DNA from: Sulfuritalea sp.
Lineage (GTDB): Bacteria; Pseudomonadota; Gammaproteobacteria; Burkholderiales; Rhodocyclaceae
DNA: 64,000 bases
Reading direction: 5' to 3'
Assembly: GCA_016710465.1 (NCBI GenBank)
Contig: JADJVS010000014.1
Span: 186,001-250,000, forward strand
In this document: positions 7,866 to 17,508 of the stretch, one piece after another
Position numbering within the stretch: position 1 is the stretch's first letter
Layout: every line of letters begins with the position of its first letter
Notes under the pieces: generated by a model
What the model saw: the letters and a program-made list of their open reading frames with translations, nothing else
What the model was told of the DNA's origin: nothing
Databases searched by the model: none
Translations under genes and position numbers: made by a program

Positions 7866-8822
7866 CTAGTTGACAGCGCCGTTGCTGCCGGCATCCGCGC
7901 GCAGCGCGGCCTCCTGGCGGTCGAGGAATTCCTGCATGCTGTCGATGCCGCGCAATTTGAGCACGGTGGCGCGTACGGCGGCTTCGAGCAATACGGCGAG
8001 GTTGCGGCCGGCCGCCACCGGCAGGGTGACACGGCGTATCGGGACGCCGAGGATGGTTTCGGTTTGCGCATCCAGCGGCAGGCGCGCGGCTTCCGGCACG
8101 CCCGGCGTCGGCTTTTGCAAATGCACGATCAGCTTGAGGCGCATCTTGCGCCGGCAGGCGGTTTCGCCGAATACGGTGCGGATGTTGAGCAGGCCAAGGC
8201 CGCGCACTTCGAGAAAATCCTTGAGCAGCTCCGGGCAGCGGCCCTCGAGGGTATCGGAGCCGATGCGGGAGACCTCGACCACGTCGTCGGCAACCAGGCC
8301 GTGGCCGCGCGAAATCAGTTCCAGTCCGAGTTCGCTCTTGCCGACGCCGGAATCGCCGGTGATCAGCACGCCCATGCCGAGCACATCGAGGAACACGCCA
8401 TGCAGCGTGCCGGTCTCGGCAAGCTGGCGCGAGACGAAGGCGCGCAGCGTGTCGATGACGAAAGCCGATGACATCGGCGTGGTCAACAGCGGGGTGCCCG
8501 AGGCCTCGCAGCCGGCGCGGACGCCGGGATTGATCCCGCAGCCGTCGGCGACGATGATTGCCGGAGGCTGGGCGGTGTAGATCTCCTGCATGTGGTGGGC
8601 AACCTTGTCCGGCGAGTGGCGCAGTGCCCAGGCCACTTCCGGCGCGCCGATCACCTGCAGGCGCTCGGGATGCATCAGGTTGAGGTGGCCGATCAGGTCG
8701 GCCGGCGAAACCACATGCTCCGTGGTGCAGATGGCCCGCGTCATCGGGCCGCTGACCCACGTGAGCTGCAACCGTTCGCGGTTGCGCTCGAACAGATCGG
8801 AAACGATCAGTTGGCGTGCCAA
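7866..8822 (-). CDS. hprK: HPr kinase/phosphorylase
   Basis: 318 residues starting at TTG (8820-8822), which gives the usual N-terminus (QLIVSDLFERN). The N-terminal substrate domain is followed by Walker A GDSGVGKS (about residues 157-164) and the HprK signature EVRGLGLLNIRT (about 207). It phosphorylates and dephosphorylates the seryl residue of HPr/NPr. In betaproteobacteria it is linked to the nitrogen-related PTS rather than to sugar uptake. The start lies inside the end of ptsN (16-bp overlap), so translation is coupled. Confidence 0.93.
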   Translation of the reverse strand: MARQLIVSDLFERNRERLQLTWVSGPMTRAICTTEHVVSPADLIGHLNLMHPERLQVIGAPEVAWALRHSPDKVAHHMQEIYTAQPPAIIVADGCGINPGVRAGCEASGTPLLTTPMSSAFVIDTLRAFVSRQLAETGTLHGVFLDVLGMGVLITGDSGVGKSELGLELISRGHGLVADDVVEVSRIGSDTLEGRCPELLKDFLEVRGLGLLNIRTVFGETACRRKMRLKLIVHLQKPTPGVPEAARLPLDAQTETILGVPIRRVTLPVAAGRNLAVLLEAAVRATVLKLRGIDSMQEFLDRQEAALRADAGSNGAVN

Positions 8823-9265
8823 TTGGCAAACAGGCCGTGCAGCGCGGGCGCGTCGGACACGGCCGCCAACTGTTCGCGGAACTCGCGGTCGGAAAACATC
8901 TGGGCGAGCTCGGAGAGCAGTTGGAGGTGGTGTTCGTTGGCCGCTTCCGGTACCAGCAGGACGAAGATCAGGCCGACCGGCTTTCCGTCCGGCGCGTCGA
9001 AAGGCACGCCATTCGCCAGGCGCACGAAGGCACCGACCGGCGCCTTGAGGCCCTTGATGCGGCCGTGCGGAATCGCGATGCCTTGACCAAGCCCGGTGGA
9101 GCCGAGTTTTTCGCGCGCAAACAGCGCGTCATAGACGGCGCTGCGGGCGAGACCCTGGTGATTCTCGAAAAGAATGCCGACCTGCTCGAAGATGCGCTTT
9201 TTGCTGCTGGCATCAAGGTTGGCCACCACGTTGTCCAGTGGCAGCAGGCTGGCGATCTGATTCAT
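8807..9265 (-). CDS. ptsN: PTS IIA-like nitrogen regulatory protein
   Basis: 152 residues covering the whole EIIA-Ntr/fructose-type domain. The phosphorylated His is in GIAIPHGR (His67). It takes phosphate from NPr and regulates potassium transport, nitrogen and stress functions by protein contact. It sits in the conserved order rpoN-hpf-ptsN-hprK and overlaps hprK. Confidence 0.93.
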   Translation of the reverse strand: MNQIASLLPLDNVVANLDASSKKRIFEQVGILFENHQGLARSAVYDALFAREKLGSTGLGQGIAIPHGRIKGLKAPVGAFVRLANGVPFDAPDGKPVGLIFVLLVPEAANEHHLQLLSELAQMFSDREFREQLAAVSDAPALHGLFANWHAN

Positions 9266-9361
9266 GAGGGGGCAATCCTGCGTGGGAGCGGAAATGCAGC
9301 GGCCGGCAGTATAACGCCAAGCACCGCCGGCCGTGTCGCCACGGTCGGCCTGGCGAATTCG

Positions 9362-9679
9362 TCACTCCGCCTGCTGGCGCTTGTCGTGGTTGTTGTGGTT
9401 GGAGACCTTTTCCTTGTGCTTGACCACCTGACGATCGAGCTTGTCGGCCACCAGGTCGATGGCGGCATACAGATCGGCGTCGATGGCGTCGGCGAAGATG
9501 TCCTTGCCCTTGACGTGCAGTGTCACTTCGGCCTTCTGCTGCAGCTTCTCAACCGACAGGATGACGTGCGAACTGGTCACCTGATCGAAATGCCGCAACA
9601 CCCGTTCCAGCTTGCCCTTCACGTAGTCGCGAATGGCCGGGGTAACTTCCACGTGATGTCCGGTGATGTTGAGATTCAT
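9362..9679 (-). CDS. hpf: Ribosome hibernation promoting factor (short form)
   Basis: The start is set at the ATG at 9677-9679, which has a strong ribosome site (AGGAGACAT) and gives the family N-terminus MNLNITGHHVEVTPAIRDYV; the open frame runs further upstream only as chance. The 105-residue product matches the short Hpf/YfiA family that binds the 30S decoding region in stationary phase. Conserved KLERVLRHFD and later VKGKDIFADA segments are present, and the C-terminus is His/Asn/Lys-rich. It lies 25 bp after rpoN. Confidence 0.92.
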   Translation of the reverse strand: MNLNITGHHVEVTPAIRDYVKGKLERVLRHFDQVTSSHVILSVEKLQQKAEVTLHVKGKDIFADAIDADLYAAIDLVADKLDRQVVKHKEKVSNHNNHDKRQQAE

Positions 9680-9704
9680 GATGTCTCCTGATTTGATGGA
9701 TTTC

Positions 9705-11163
9705 TCAGAGTGCTTTTCTGAGGCTGACCGGCGGAATGCCGAGCAATTCGCGGTACTTCGCAACGGTGCGACGCGCCACGACGATGCCCTGTTCGCCGAG
9801 GATTTCCGCGAGCCGGGAATCCGAGAGCGGCTTCTTGCCGTTCTCGGCGCCGACCAATTGCTTGATCAGCGCCCGGATCGCGGTGGAGGAAGCCGCGCCG
9901 CCGGTATCGGTGGCGACGTGGCTGCCAAAAAAGTATTTGAGCTCGAAGATGCCGCGCGGGCTGGCCAGGTATTTCTGGGTGGTCACGCGCGAAATCGTGG
10001 ATTCGTGGAGGCTGACGGTTTCGGCGATCTCGCGCAGCGTCAGCGGCCGCATGGCGACTTCGCCGTGGTCGAAGAAGGCGCGCTGGCGATCGACGATGGC
10101 CTGCGACACGCGCAGGATGGTGTCGAAGCGCTGCTGCACGTTCTTGATCAGCCACTTGGCCTCCTGCAACTGACCGGCGAGCCCGGCCGAGGAGCCGTTG
10201 CCGGAGCGGTGCCGTTGCAGGATGTCGGCATACAGCCGGTTGATGCGCAGACGCGGCATGGCCTCGCGGTTGAGGCTGGCCACCCATTGGCCCTGGGTTT
10301 TCCTGACCGTGACATCGGGCACCACGTAGCGCGTGTCGATCGGTGCGTACTGCGCGCCAGGTCGGGGATTCAGGGAGCGGATCAGGGTTTGCGCATCGCG
10401 CAATTCCTCGTCATCGCAGCCCAGAGCCTTGCGGATGCGGACGAAATCGCGCGCCGCGAGCTGGTCGAGATGGTTCCTGACAATGGCCAGCGCCAGCTTG
10501 CGTTCTGGCGAGTCTTCCAGATTGAGCAGTTGCAAGCTCAGGCATTCCTGGGCGCCGCGCGCGCCGATGCCTGGCGGATCGAGGTTCTGCAGGTGGCGCA
10601 GGGCGATGCCGAGTTCCTCGAGCAGGGTTTCGCGCAAGTCCGGGTCGTCATCGGGGCCGACCAGGAGGTCGACCAGTTCGTCGAGCGGCTGGGTCAGATA
10701 GCCGTCGTCATCGAGCGCCTCGATCAGGAAAGCCACCAGGGCGCGATCCCGATCCGGCATCTGGGTCATGCCGACCTGGGCACCGAGGTGTTCGCGCAAG
10801 GACGTGGCCGAGGCCTGGGTCTCGCCGCTGTCCATGTCGTCGTCGTTGGGATCGCGCTGCACCCCGCTGCCGGAGAAGCTCATGCCCCAGCCTTCATCGT
10901 CACTGGCGCGAGTCTCGGGGGAGTTGTCGCTGTTGCTTGGGCTGGCCTGTTGCTGGTGGGAGAGCGCATCGCCTGCCTGCCCCAGCGCGAAGATGCCTGG
11001 TTCTCCCGGGTCGTCGCGCTCGAGCAGGGGGTTTTCCTGCAAGGCCTGGTCGATCTCGGCGTTGAGTTCCAGCGTAGACAATTGCAACAAGCCGGATCGA
11101 CTGCTGCAATTGCGGCGTCAAGGCCAGATGCTGGGAGAGCCTGAGCTGGAGTCCTTGCTTCAT
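9705..11163 (-). CDS. rpoN: RNA polymerase sigma-54 factor with an apparent one-base frameshift near the N-terminus
   Basis: The natural ATG is at 11161-11163 and gives the canonical region I start MKQGLQLRLSQHLALTPQLQ, but after about 25 codons the frame breaks. The expected CTG-TTG-CAA-TTG is read as CTTG-TTG, one base too many at about 11089-11090 (plus-strand coordinates). From there the second frame carries the rest: LSTLELNAEIDQAL, the core-binding domain and the C-terminal DNA-binding domain with the RpoN box ARRTVAKYRE near the end. Without a frame change the product would lose region I, which contacts activators, or use an internal TTG near 11090. Either the base is a sequence error or the gene is damaged; the rest shows no decay, which favours error or a very recent mutation. 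Confidence 0.85.
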
Positions 11164-11181
11164 GACTTCTTGTTCTTGGCT

Positions 11182-11922
11182 TTACATTCTGAAGTGCTCG
11201 CCGAGATAAACTCGGCGCACACTTTCATTATCGACTATCTCCGCCGGCTGTCCAGCGGCAAGCACTTCGCCGGCGTTGATGATGGTGGCGCGATCGCAGA
11301 TGCCCAGGGTTTCACGCACGTTGTGGTCGGTGATCAGAACGCCGATGCCCGATTCCTTGAGGTAGCCGATGATTTTCTGGATGTCGAGCACGGCGATCGG
11401 GTCGACCCCGGCAAAAGGCTCATCGAGCAGGATGAAGCGGGGGCTGGTGGCCAGCGCCCGGGCGATTTCGACGCGGCGGCGTTCTCCGCCGGAAAGCGAA
11501 ACGGCGAGGCTGTCGCGAATATGCGTGATATGCAGTTCCTGGAGCAGCACCTCCTCGCGGTCCCGCATCTCGTAGTCGTCCAGACCTTGCAATTCCAGCA
11601 CTGCGCGAAGGTTCTCGGCGACCGTCAGCTTGCGGAATACCGAGTTTTCCTGGGGCAGGTAGGACAGGCCCAGCCTGGCGCGCTGATGGATGGGCATGTG
11701 GGTCAAGCGCGTCTGGCCTTCGCCGTTGGTCATGCGGATCTCGCCGCCATCAGCGGCGACCAGGCCGACGATCATGTAGAAGCAGGTGGTCTTGCCGGCG
11801 CCGTTCGGTCCGAGCAGGCCGACCACCTCGCCGGCGCCGACCTCGAAGGAAACGTCAGTCACCACCGTCCGCGCCTTGTACTTCTTGCGCAGGTTGTGCG
11901 CGGAGAGGACTGCCACGCTCAT
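11182..11922 (-). CDS. lptB: LPS export ABC transporter ATP-binding protein
   Basis: 246 residues: Walker A GPNGAGKT (about residues 39-46), signature LSGGERRR (about 142), Walker B ILLDEPFAGVDP and H-loop ITDHNVRE. This is the LptB pattern. It powers LPS extraction by LptFG from the inner membrane. Downstream is rpoN, the usual neighbour, but upstream is recX rather than lptA/lptC. The start overlaps the recX stop (ATGA), so the two are translationally coupled. Confidence 0.92.
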   Translation of the reverse strand: MSVAVLSAHNLRKKYKARTVVTDVSFEVGAGEVVGLLGPNGAGKTTCFYMIVGLVAADGGEIRMTNGEGQTRLTHMPIHQRARLGLSYLPQENSVFRKLTVAENLRAVLELQGLDDYEMRDREEVLLQELHITHIRDSLAVSLSGGERRRVEIARALATSPRFILLDEPFAGVDPIAVLDIQKIIGYLKESGIGVLITDHNVRETLGICDRATIINAGEVLAAGQPAEIVDNESVRRVYLGEHFRM

Positions 11923-12368
11923 TGATCGGCCCCTCCTGCGGGTTCCTTCAACAAGCGACGCACGATGTCGGAGGCGAAACCACGGCTTTGCAGGAAGCGC
12001 GCCTGACGCGCCCAGTCCTTGGCATTGCCGGGTGGCACGCCGAACTTGCGGCTCCAGATCGCGCGCGCCCGTTCCATGTCGTCGGGCAGGGCGGCCTGGG
12101 CGATCTGTTCGTCGATCAGTTCCGGGGCCAGGCCGCGCGATTTCAGGTTGCGGCGTAGGCTGGAGGTCCCCAGGCGGGCTGCGTTGCCGCGCAGCCAGGC
12201 TTCAGCGGTACGACTGTCGGACTGCATGTGGGACGATTCAAGCTCCGCCAGCACCGCATCGATTTCCTCGCGCGTGCCCAGGCCGGCCAGCTTGCGTGCC
12301 AGTTCCACGCGGGTGTGCTCACGGCGGGCCAGCAGGCGGATCGCCTGTTGGCGCAGTTCATTCGACAT
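11919..12368 (-). CDS. recX: RecA regulatory protein
   Basis: 149 residues of helical RecX repeats (RQQAIRLLARREHTRVELARKL; later RRNLKSRGLAPELI; C-terminal ARFLQSRGFASDIVRRLL). RecX binds RecA filaments and limits their extension. It follows recA by 72 bp, the usual order, and its end overlaps lptB. Confidence 0.9.
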   Translation of the reverse strand: MSNELRQQAIRLLARREHTRVELARKLAGLGTREEIDAVLAELESSHMQSDSRTAEAWLRGNAARLGTSSLRRNLKSRGLAPELIDEQIAQAALPDDMERARAIWSRKFGVPPGNAKDWARQARFLQSRGFASDIVRRLLKEPAGGADQ

Positions 12369-12440
12369 GATGCTTGCCGCAAGTGCCGCGGCAATGGTTG
12401 TAGGTCAAGCTTGCAGCCTCCCGGCGGTGTCGAAGCTCGC

Positions 12441-13469
<1,029 letters not shown>

Positions 13470-13538
13470 TTTGCGGTGTCCTTCGAAGTGAATTCGATTA
13501 TGGCATGGATGGCACAGTTTTTGCGCCACCTGCCGGCT

Positions 13539-14030
13539 TCAGTAGGCGTCGATCCGGAGCAGCAGCCCGCGCAGGGCGTGAACCACCGCCTGGCGGCGGA
13601 TGGCCTCGCGATCGCCGGAGAAGACTTGCACCTCCGCTTCGGCTACCGCGCCGGCTCGACACCAGGCAAAGCATACGGTCCCCACTGGCTTACCAGGTGA
13701 GCCACCCGTCGGCCCGGCAATGCCGGTGATGGCCAATGAAATCAATGCCCTGGAGTTTTTCAGTGCGCCACTGGCCATTTCGGCGGCGGTTTCCGGGCTC
13801 ACGGCGCCAAATCCGGCCAGGGTTTCCTGGCGGACGCCGAGCATGTCGACTTTCGCCTCGTTGGCGTAGGTAACGAAGCCGCGCTCGAACCACGCCGAGC
13901 TGCCTGCCGTGTGAGTGATTGCTTGCGCCGCCCAGCCTCCGGTACAGGATTCGGCGGTGGCTATCAGGAGTCGGTGCTGGAGACACGCCGAGCCCAGGGT
14001 TTGCGACAGTTCAACGAGGTCAGCATCCAT
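13539..14030 (-). CDS. pncC: CinA C-terminal-type nicotinamide-nucleotide amidase
   Basis: 163 residues from the ATG at 14028-14030 (MDADLVELSQTLG), covering just the CinA C-terminal domain: ATAESCTGGWAA, FVTYANEAKVDMLGV and ITGIAGPTGGS. The stand-alone domain deamidates NMN to NaMN in pyridine nucleotide recycling. It touches the pgpA stop (TGATG), and recA lies just downstream, a common pairing. Confidence 0.9.
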   Translation of the reverse strand: MDADLVELSQTLGSACLQHRLLIATAESCTGGWAAQAITHTAGSSAWFERGFVTYANEAKVDMLGVRQETLAGFGAVSPETAAEMASGALKNSRALISLAITGIAGPTGGSPGKPVGTVCFAWCRAGAVAEAEVQVFSGDREAIRRQAVVHALRGLLLRIDAY

Positions 14031-14527
14031 CAGAAGGGCAGGAAGGCCTTGAAGATCGCGATGGTGAGGATGGTGTAGCCGGCGGCAATGACGTCGTCCA
14101 TCATCACGCCGAAGCCGTTTTTCACCTGGCTGTCGAAAAATCGCGCCGGCTGCGGCTTGACGATGTCGTAGAAGCGGAACCAGAGGAAGGCCGCCAGTTG
14201 CCAGAGGATTTCCTGGGGCGTGAACATCAGCACGCACCAGAAGGGCACGATTTCGTCCCAGACGATGGCGCCGTGGTCGACCACACCCAGCGCCCGCCCG
14301 GTGATCTGGCAGGCCGAGACGCCGACGGCAAAGGCCAGCAGCAGGAAGATGGCAAAGCCGAGGTCGCTTTCCAGGTACATGCGCAGGAAGGGGTAGCTGA
14401 GCCAGGCGAAGGCGGTGCCGGCCGTGCCCGGCGCCCAGCGCGAAAGCCCGCTGCCGAAGCCGCAGGCGATCAGATGGGCGGGGTGGTGCATCAGGAAACG
14501 CAGCGGCGGGGGCGGAAGTCTGGCCAT
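14030..14527 (-). CDS. pgpA: Phosphatidylglycerophosphatase A
   Basis: The start at ATG 14525-14527 (MARLPPPPLRFLMHHPAHLI) avoids overlap with thiL and gives the usual 165-residue length. Family motifs GFGSGLSRWAPGTAGT, DHGAIVWDEIVPFW and RFFDSQVKNGFGVMMDDV are present with several membrane helices. It dephosphorylates phosphatidylglycerol phosphate in the inner membrane. It sits 10 bp after thiL, in the order nusB-thiL-pgpA. Confidence 0.93.
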   Translation of the reverse strand: MARLPPPPLRFLMHHPAHLIACGFGSGLSRWAPGTAGTAFAWLSYPFLRMYLESDLGFAIFLLLAFAVGVSACQITGRALGVVDHGAIVWDEIVPFWCVLMFTPQEILWQLAAFLWFRFYDIVKPQPARFFDSQVKNGFGVMMDDVIAAGYTILTIAIFKAFLPF

Positions 14528-14537
14528 CAGTGGTGGA

Positions 14538-15476
14538 TCATCGCGCAAAATGCTCGTAGCCGAACCCGTCGATCCGGATCGGTTCGCCGCTGGCGTCACG
14601 CAGCTCGATATGTCCGACCGGCCCGGTTTCGAGGGTCCCGATCCGCGTCAGCGGCAGATCAAGCGACAGTGAGAGTGCCGCGATCTGCGGCTGTCGGGCC
14701 GCCGGGGCGGTAAACAGCAATTCGTAGTCGTCGCCGCCGGCCAGCCAGGCCTGGCGTTCAAGAGTCGGCGCTGGCAGCCCGGCGACTTGCAGCCGCGCAG
14801 CGAGGCGGGACTGTTCGAGGATATGCCCGAGGTCGCCCAACAGGCCGTCCGAGACATCGATCGCCGCCGTCGCCAGGCCCGACAAGGCCAGTCCGAGCGC
14901 AACGCGCGGCTGCGGCCGTTGCAGGGCGGCAATGCAATCGGCAAGTGCCGGCCCGGCCAGCACCGTGCGCCCCTGCAGGTGGGCCAGCCCCAAGGCGGCA
15001 CGTCCCGGCCGGCCGGATACCCAGATTTCCTCGCCGGCCCGGGCGCCGCTGCGGCGAAGCGCCGCGCCGGCAGCCACTTCGCCGAAGATGGTGACGCAGA
15101 AATTGCGCGGCCCGCGCGTGGTGTCGCCGCCGATGACATCGACGCCGAATTCCCTGGCGCAGGCAAAGAAACCGGCGGCGAAAGCCGCGATCCAGGCTTC
15201 GTCGGCCGCCGGCAGCGCCATCGCCAGCGTCGCCCAGCGCGGCCGAGCGCCCATCGCGGCGATGTCGGAGACATTCACCGCCAGGGTTTTCCAGCCGAGG
15301 TCTTCGGCCTTGGTGTCGGGCAGGAAATGCGTGCCTTCGACCAGCATGTCGCTGGAAATCACCAGCTCGCAGCCGGGGCCGGGCGCGATCAGCGCGCCGT
15401 CGTCGCCGACGCCAAGTGTCGTGTGCGTGGTTTCGCGCGTGAAGTAACGCGCGATAAGTTCGAATTCCGAAGCCAC
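14538..15476 (-). CDS. thiL: Thiamine-monophosphate kinase
   Basis: 312 residues from a GTG start (15474-15476). It has the AIRS-family motifs GVGDDGALI, SSDMLVEGTHF, VNVSDIAAMGA, GGDTTRG and SDGLLGDLGHI. It makes thiamine diphosphate from thiamine phosphate; thiD and thiE lie at the far end of the window. A 23-bp repeat copy (14763-14785) is read as VAGLPAPTLE just before the conserved GGDDYELLF, where homologues usually carry a longer helical segment. Confidence 0.93.
   Translation of the reverse strand: MASEFELIARYFTRETTHTTLGVGDDGALIAPGPGCELVISSDMLVEGTHFLPDTKAEDLGWKTLAVNVSDIAAMGARPRWATLAMALPAADEAWIAAFAAGFFACAREFGVDVIGGDTTRGPRNFCVTIFGEVAAGAALRRSGARAGEEIWVSGRPGRAALGLAHLQGRTVLAGPALADCIAALQRPQPRVALGLALSGLATAAIDVSDGLLGDLGHILEQSRLAARLQVAGLPAPTLERQAWLAGGDDYELLFTAPAARQPQIAALSLSLDLPLTRIGTLETGPVGHIELRDASGEPIRIDGFGYEHFAR
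14763..14785 (+). repeat. 23-bp interspersed repeat, copy 3 (in thiL)
   Basis: AGTCGGCGCTGG, middle CAGCC, then CGGCGA. Antisense; read as VAGLPAPTL. Confidence 0.8.
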
Positions 15477-15480
15477 GGAA

Positions 15481-15915
15481 TCAGCGCGGCGTGAGTTCAG
15501 CGGCCCTCAGCACCGCCGCCAGCTTGTCCAGCACGCCGTTGACGAACTTATGGCCGTCGGTGCCGCCGTAGGTCTTCGCCAATTCAATGGCTTCGTTGAT
15601 GATGACGCGGTAGGGTGTTTCGGGATGCAGCTTGAGTTCGCAGGCGCCCAGCAACAGGATGCAGCGCTCGATCGGCGAGACTTCGTCCCAGCGGCGGTCG
15701 ATGTGCGGCGCGAGCTCGGTTTCCAGCATCGATGCCTGATTGCGTGACTCCTCAAGCAGCGTGGTGTAGAGCGCGAGGTCCGACTTGTCGAAGCCGGCCA
15801 CCGATTCGGCCTGCACCTGGATCGAGGCTTCATCCTGGCCTCCCACCTGCCACTGGTAAAGGCCCTGGATGACGAACTCGCGTGCGCGCCGCCTGGGCGA
15901 CTTGCTGCCGGCCAT
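15481..15915 (-). CDS. nusB: Transcription antitermination factor NusB
   Basis: 144 residues with the NusB helical fold: SPRRRAREFVIQGLYQWQ, DEVSPIERCILLLGACEL, VIINEAIELAKTYGGTDGHK and FVNGVLDKLA. It binds NusE and boxA RNA in rRNA transcription. Its start shares a base with the ribH stop (TAATG), so translation is coupled, as in the classical ribH-nusB pair. Confidence 0.95.
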   Translation of the reverse strand: MAGSKSPRRRAREFVIQGLYQWQVGGQDEASIQVQAESVAGFDKSDLALYTTLLEESRNQASMLETELAPHIDRRWDEVSPIERCILLLGACELKLHPETPYRVIINEAIELAKTYGGTDGHKFVNGVLDKLAAVLRAAELTPR

Positions 15916-16373
15916 TACTTGAGTGCCTTCAGCAGATTCGCCATTTCGATGGCCGCCTGGGCGGCCTCGGCGCCTTTTTGCGCCATGCGCACCAGTGCCT
16001 GGTCGTCGTTCTCGGTGGTCAGCACGGCGTTCGCGATCGGGATGCCACTATTCAACTGCACGTCGGTTATGCCGCGCGCGGACTCGTTGGAAACGATCTC
16101 GAAGTGATAGGTTTCGCCGCGGATCACGGCACCCAAGGCAACCAGCGCGTCGAAGCGGCCGCTTTGCGCCATGGCTTGCAGCGTCAGCGGCAGCTCCAGT
16201 GCGCCGGGTACCGTGGCAAACGTGATGTCGACCTCGGCGACGCCGAGGCGCACGAGTTCCGTCAGGCAGCCCGAACGCAAGCCTTCGCCGATGTCTTCGT
16301 TGAAGCGTGCCTGGGCGACGCCAACGCGCAGCCCCCGTCCGGCGAGATTGGGTTCGAGTTCGCGGATAGTCAT
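15915..16373 (-). CDS. ribH: 6,7-dimethyl-8-ribityllumazine synthase
   Basis: 152 residues from the ATG at 16371-16373. Motifs VGVAQARFN, TVPGALELPLT, GAVIRGETYHFE (catalytic His in the last) and SGIPIANAVLTTEN are intact. It condenses ribitylaminouracil with dihydroxybutanone phosphate in the penultimate riboflavin step. It overlaps ribBX by 4 bp and nusB by 1 bp. Confidence 0.95.
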   Translation of the reverse strand: MTIRELEPNLAGRGLRVGVAQARFNEDIGEGLRSGCLTELVRLGVAEVDITFATVPGALELPLTLQAMAQSGRFDALVALGAVIRGETYHFEIVSNESARGITDVQLNSGIPIANAVLTTENDDQALVRMAQKGAEAAQAAIEMANLLKALK

Positions 16374-17476
16374 TTTGTATTCTCTCCGCCCGGTGTGAAG
16401 TAACCGGTGATTTCGAGGCCGAAACCGGCCATGCTGGGCATTTTGCGCGGGCTGGACATCAGCCGCATCTTGCCGACGCCGAGTTCGCGCAGGATCTGCG
16501 CGCCGATGCCGTAGATGCGCGGGTCCCAGGTGTAGGCCGGGCGTTCCGCCTTTTCCTTTTTCAGCGCCGCGAGCAGGGCATTGCCGGACTCGGCGCGATG
16601 CAGCATGACCAGCACGCCGCTGCCCTTTTCGGAAATGCTGCGCAGGGCGAAGTCGACGCTGTAGGTGTGGCCGCGACTGCCGTGGTCGAGGAAGTCGAGC
16701 ACGCACACCGCCTCATGCACGCGCACCAGGGTCTCCTCGCCGGCCTTGATTTCGCCGCAGGACATGGCCAGGTGCACGTCGCCGCTGCTGCGATCGGCAA
16801 AGGCGCGCAGGCGGAAACGCCCTTGCGCGCAATCGACTTCCTTGTCGGCCACGCACTCGATCAGCTTCTCGGTTTCCGAACGATGTTGGATCAGGTCGCG
16901 GATGGTGCCGATCTTCAGCCCATGTTCGCGCGCAAATTCCAGCAGGTCCGGCAGCCGTGCCATGGTGCCGTCGTCCTTGAGGATTTCGCAGATCACCGAG
17001 GCGGGCTCAAGGCCGGCCAGTTGGGCAAAGTCGCAGCCGGCCTCGGTGTGGCCGGCGCGCACCAGCACGCCGCCGTTCTGCGCCATCAGCGGAAAGATGT
17101 GGCCGGGCTGGACGATGTCGGTCGGCTTGGCGTGCTTCGCCACCGCGGTCAGCACGGTGCGCGAGCGGTCCTGGGCCGAGATGCCGGTGGTGACGCCCTC
17201 GGCGGCCTCGATCGAGACGGTGAACGCGGTGCCATGCTGCGCCTTGTTGTCGCGCACCATCAGCGGCAGTTCGAGCTGGCGGCAGCGCGCCTCGGTCAAC
17301 GTCAGGCAGATCAGGCCGCGGCCGAATTTCGCCATGAAATTGATGGCTTCCGCCGTGCAATGCTCGGCGGCGATGACGAGGTCGCCCTCGTTTTCGCGAT
17401 CCTCTTCGTCGACCAGGATCACCATGCGGCCGGCACGCAGGTCGGCGACGATGTCGAGTACGGGGCTGATGCTCAT
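16370..17476 (-). CDS. ribBA: 3,4-dihydroxy-2-butanone-4-phosphate synthase fused to a degenerate GTP cyclohydrolase II domain (RibBX type)
   Basis: 368 residues. The N-terminal half (1-200) is an intact RibB domain: VDEEDRENEGD, FMAKFGRGLIC, HGTAFTVSIEA and RAGHTEAGCD. The C-terminal half follows the RibA fold (RVHEAVCVLDFLDHGSRGHT, DPRIYGIGAQIL) but lacks the zinc-binding Cys triad and surrounding catalytic motif of real GTP cyclohydrolase II. This matches the RibBX variant described in proteobacteria, where only the dihydroxybutanone phosphate step is made. A separate ribA would then be required elsewhere. Located between ribE and ribH in one operon. Confidence 0.9.
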   Translation of the reverse strand: MSISPVLDIVADLRAGRMVILVDEEDRENEGDLVIAAEHCTAEAINFMAKFGRGLICLTLTEARCRQLELPLMVRDNKAQHGTAFTVSIEAAEGVTTGISAQDRSRTVLTAVAKHAKPTDIVQPGHIFPLMAQNGGVLVRAGHTEAGCDFAQLAGLEPASVICEILKDDGTMARLPDLLEFAREHGLKIGTIRDLIQHRSETEKLIECVADKEVDCAQGRFRLRAFADRSSGDVHLAMSCGEIKAGEETLVRVHEAVCVLDFLDHGSRGHTYSVDFALRSISEKGSGVLVMLHRAESGNALLAALKKEKAERPAYTWDPRIYGIGAQILRELGVGKMRLMSSPRKMPSMAGFGLEITGYFTPGGENTK

Positions 17477-17508
17477 GCTGTGCCTACCAGTGTGCGAAAC
17501 GGCGCATT

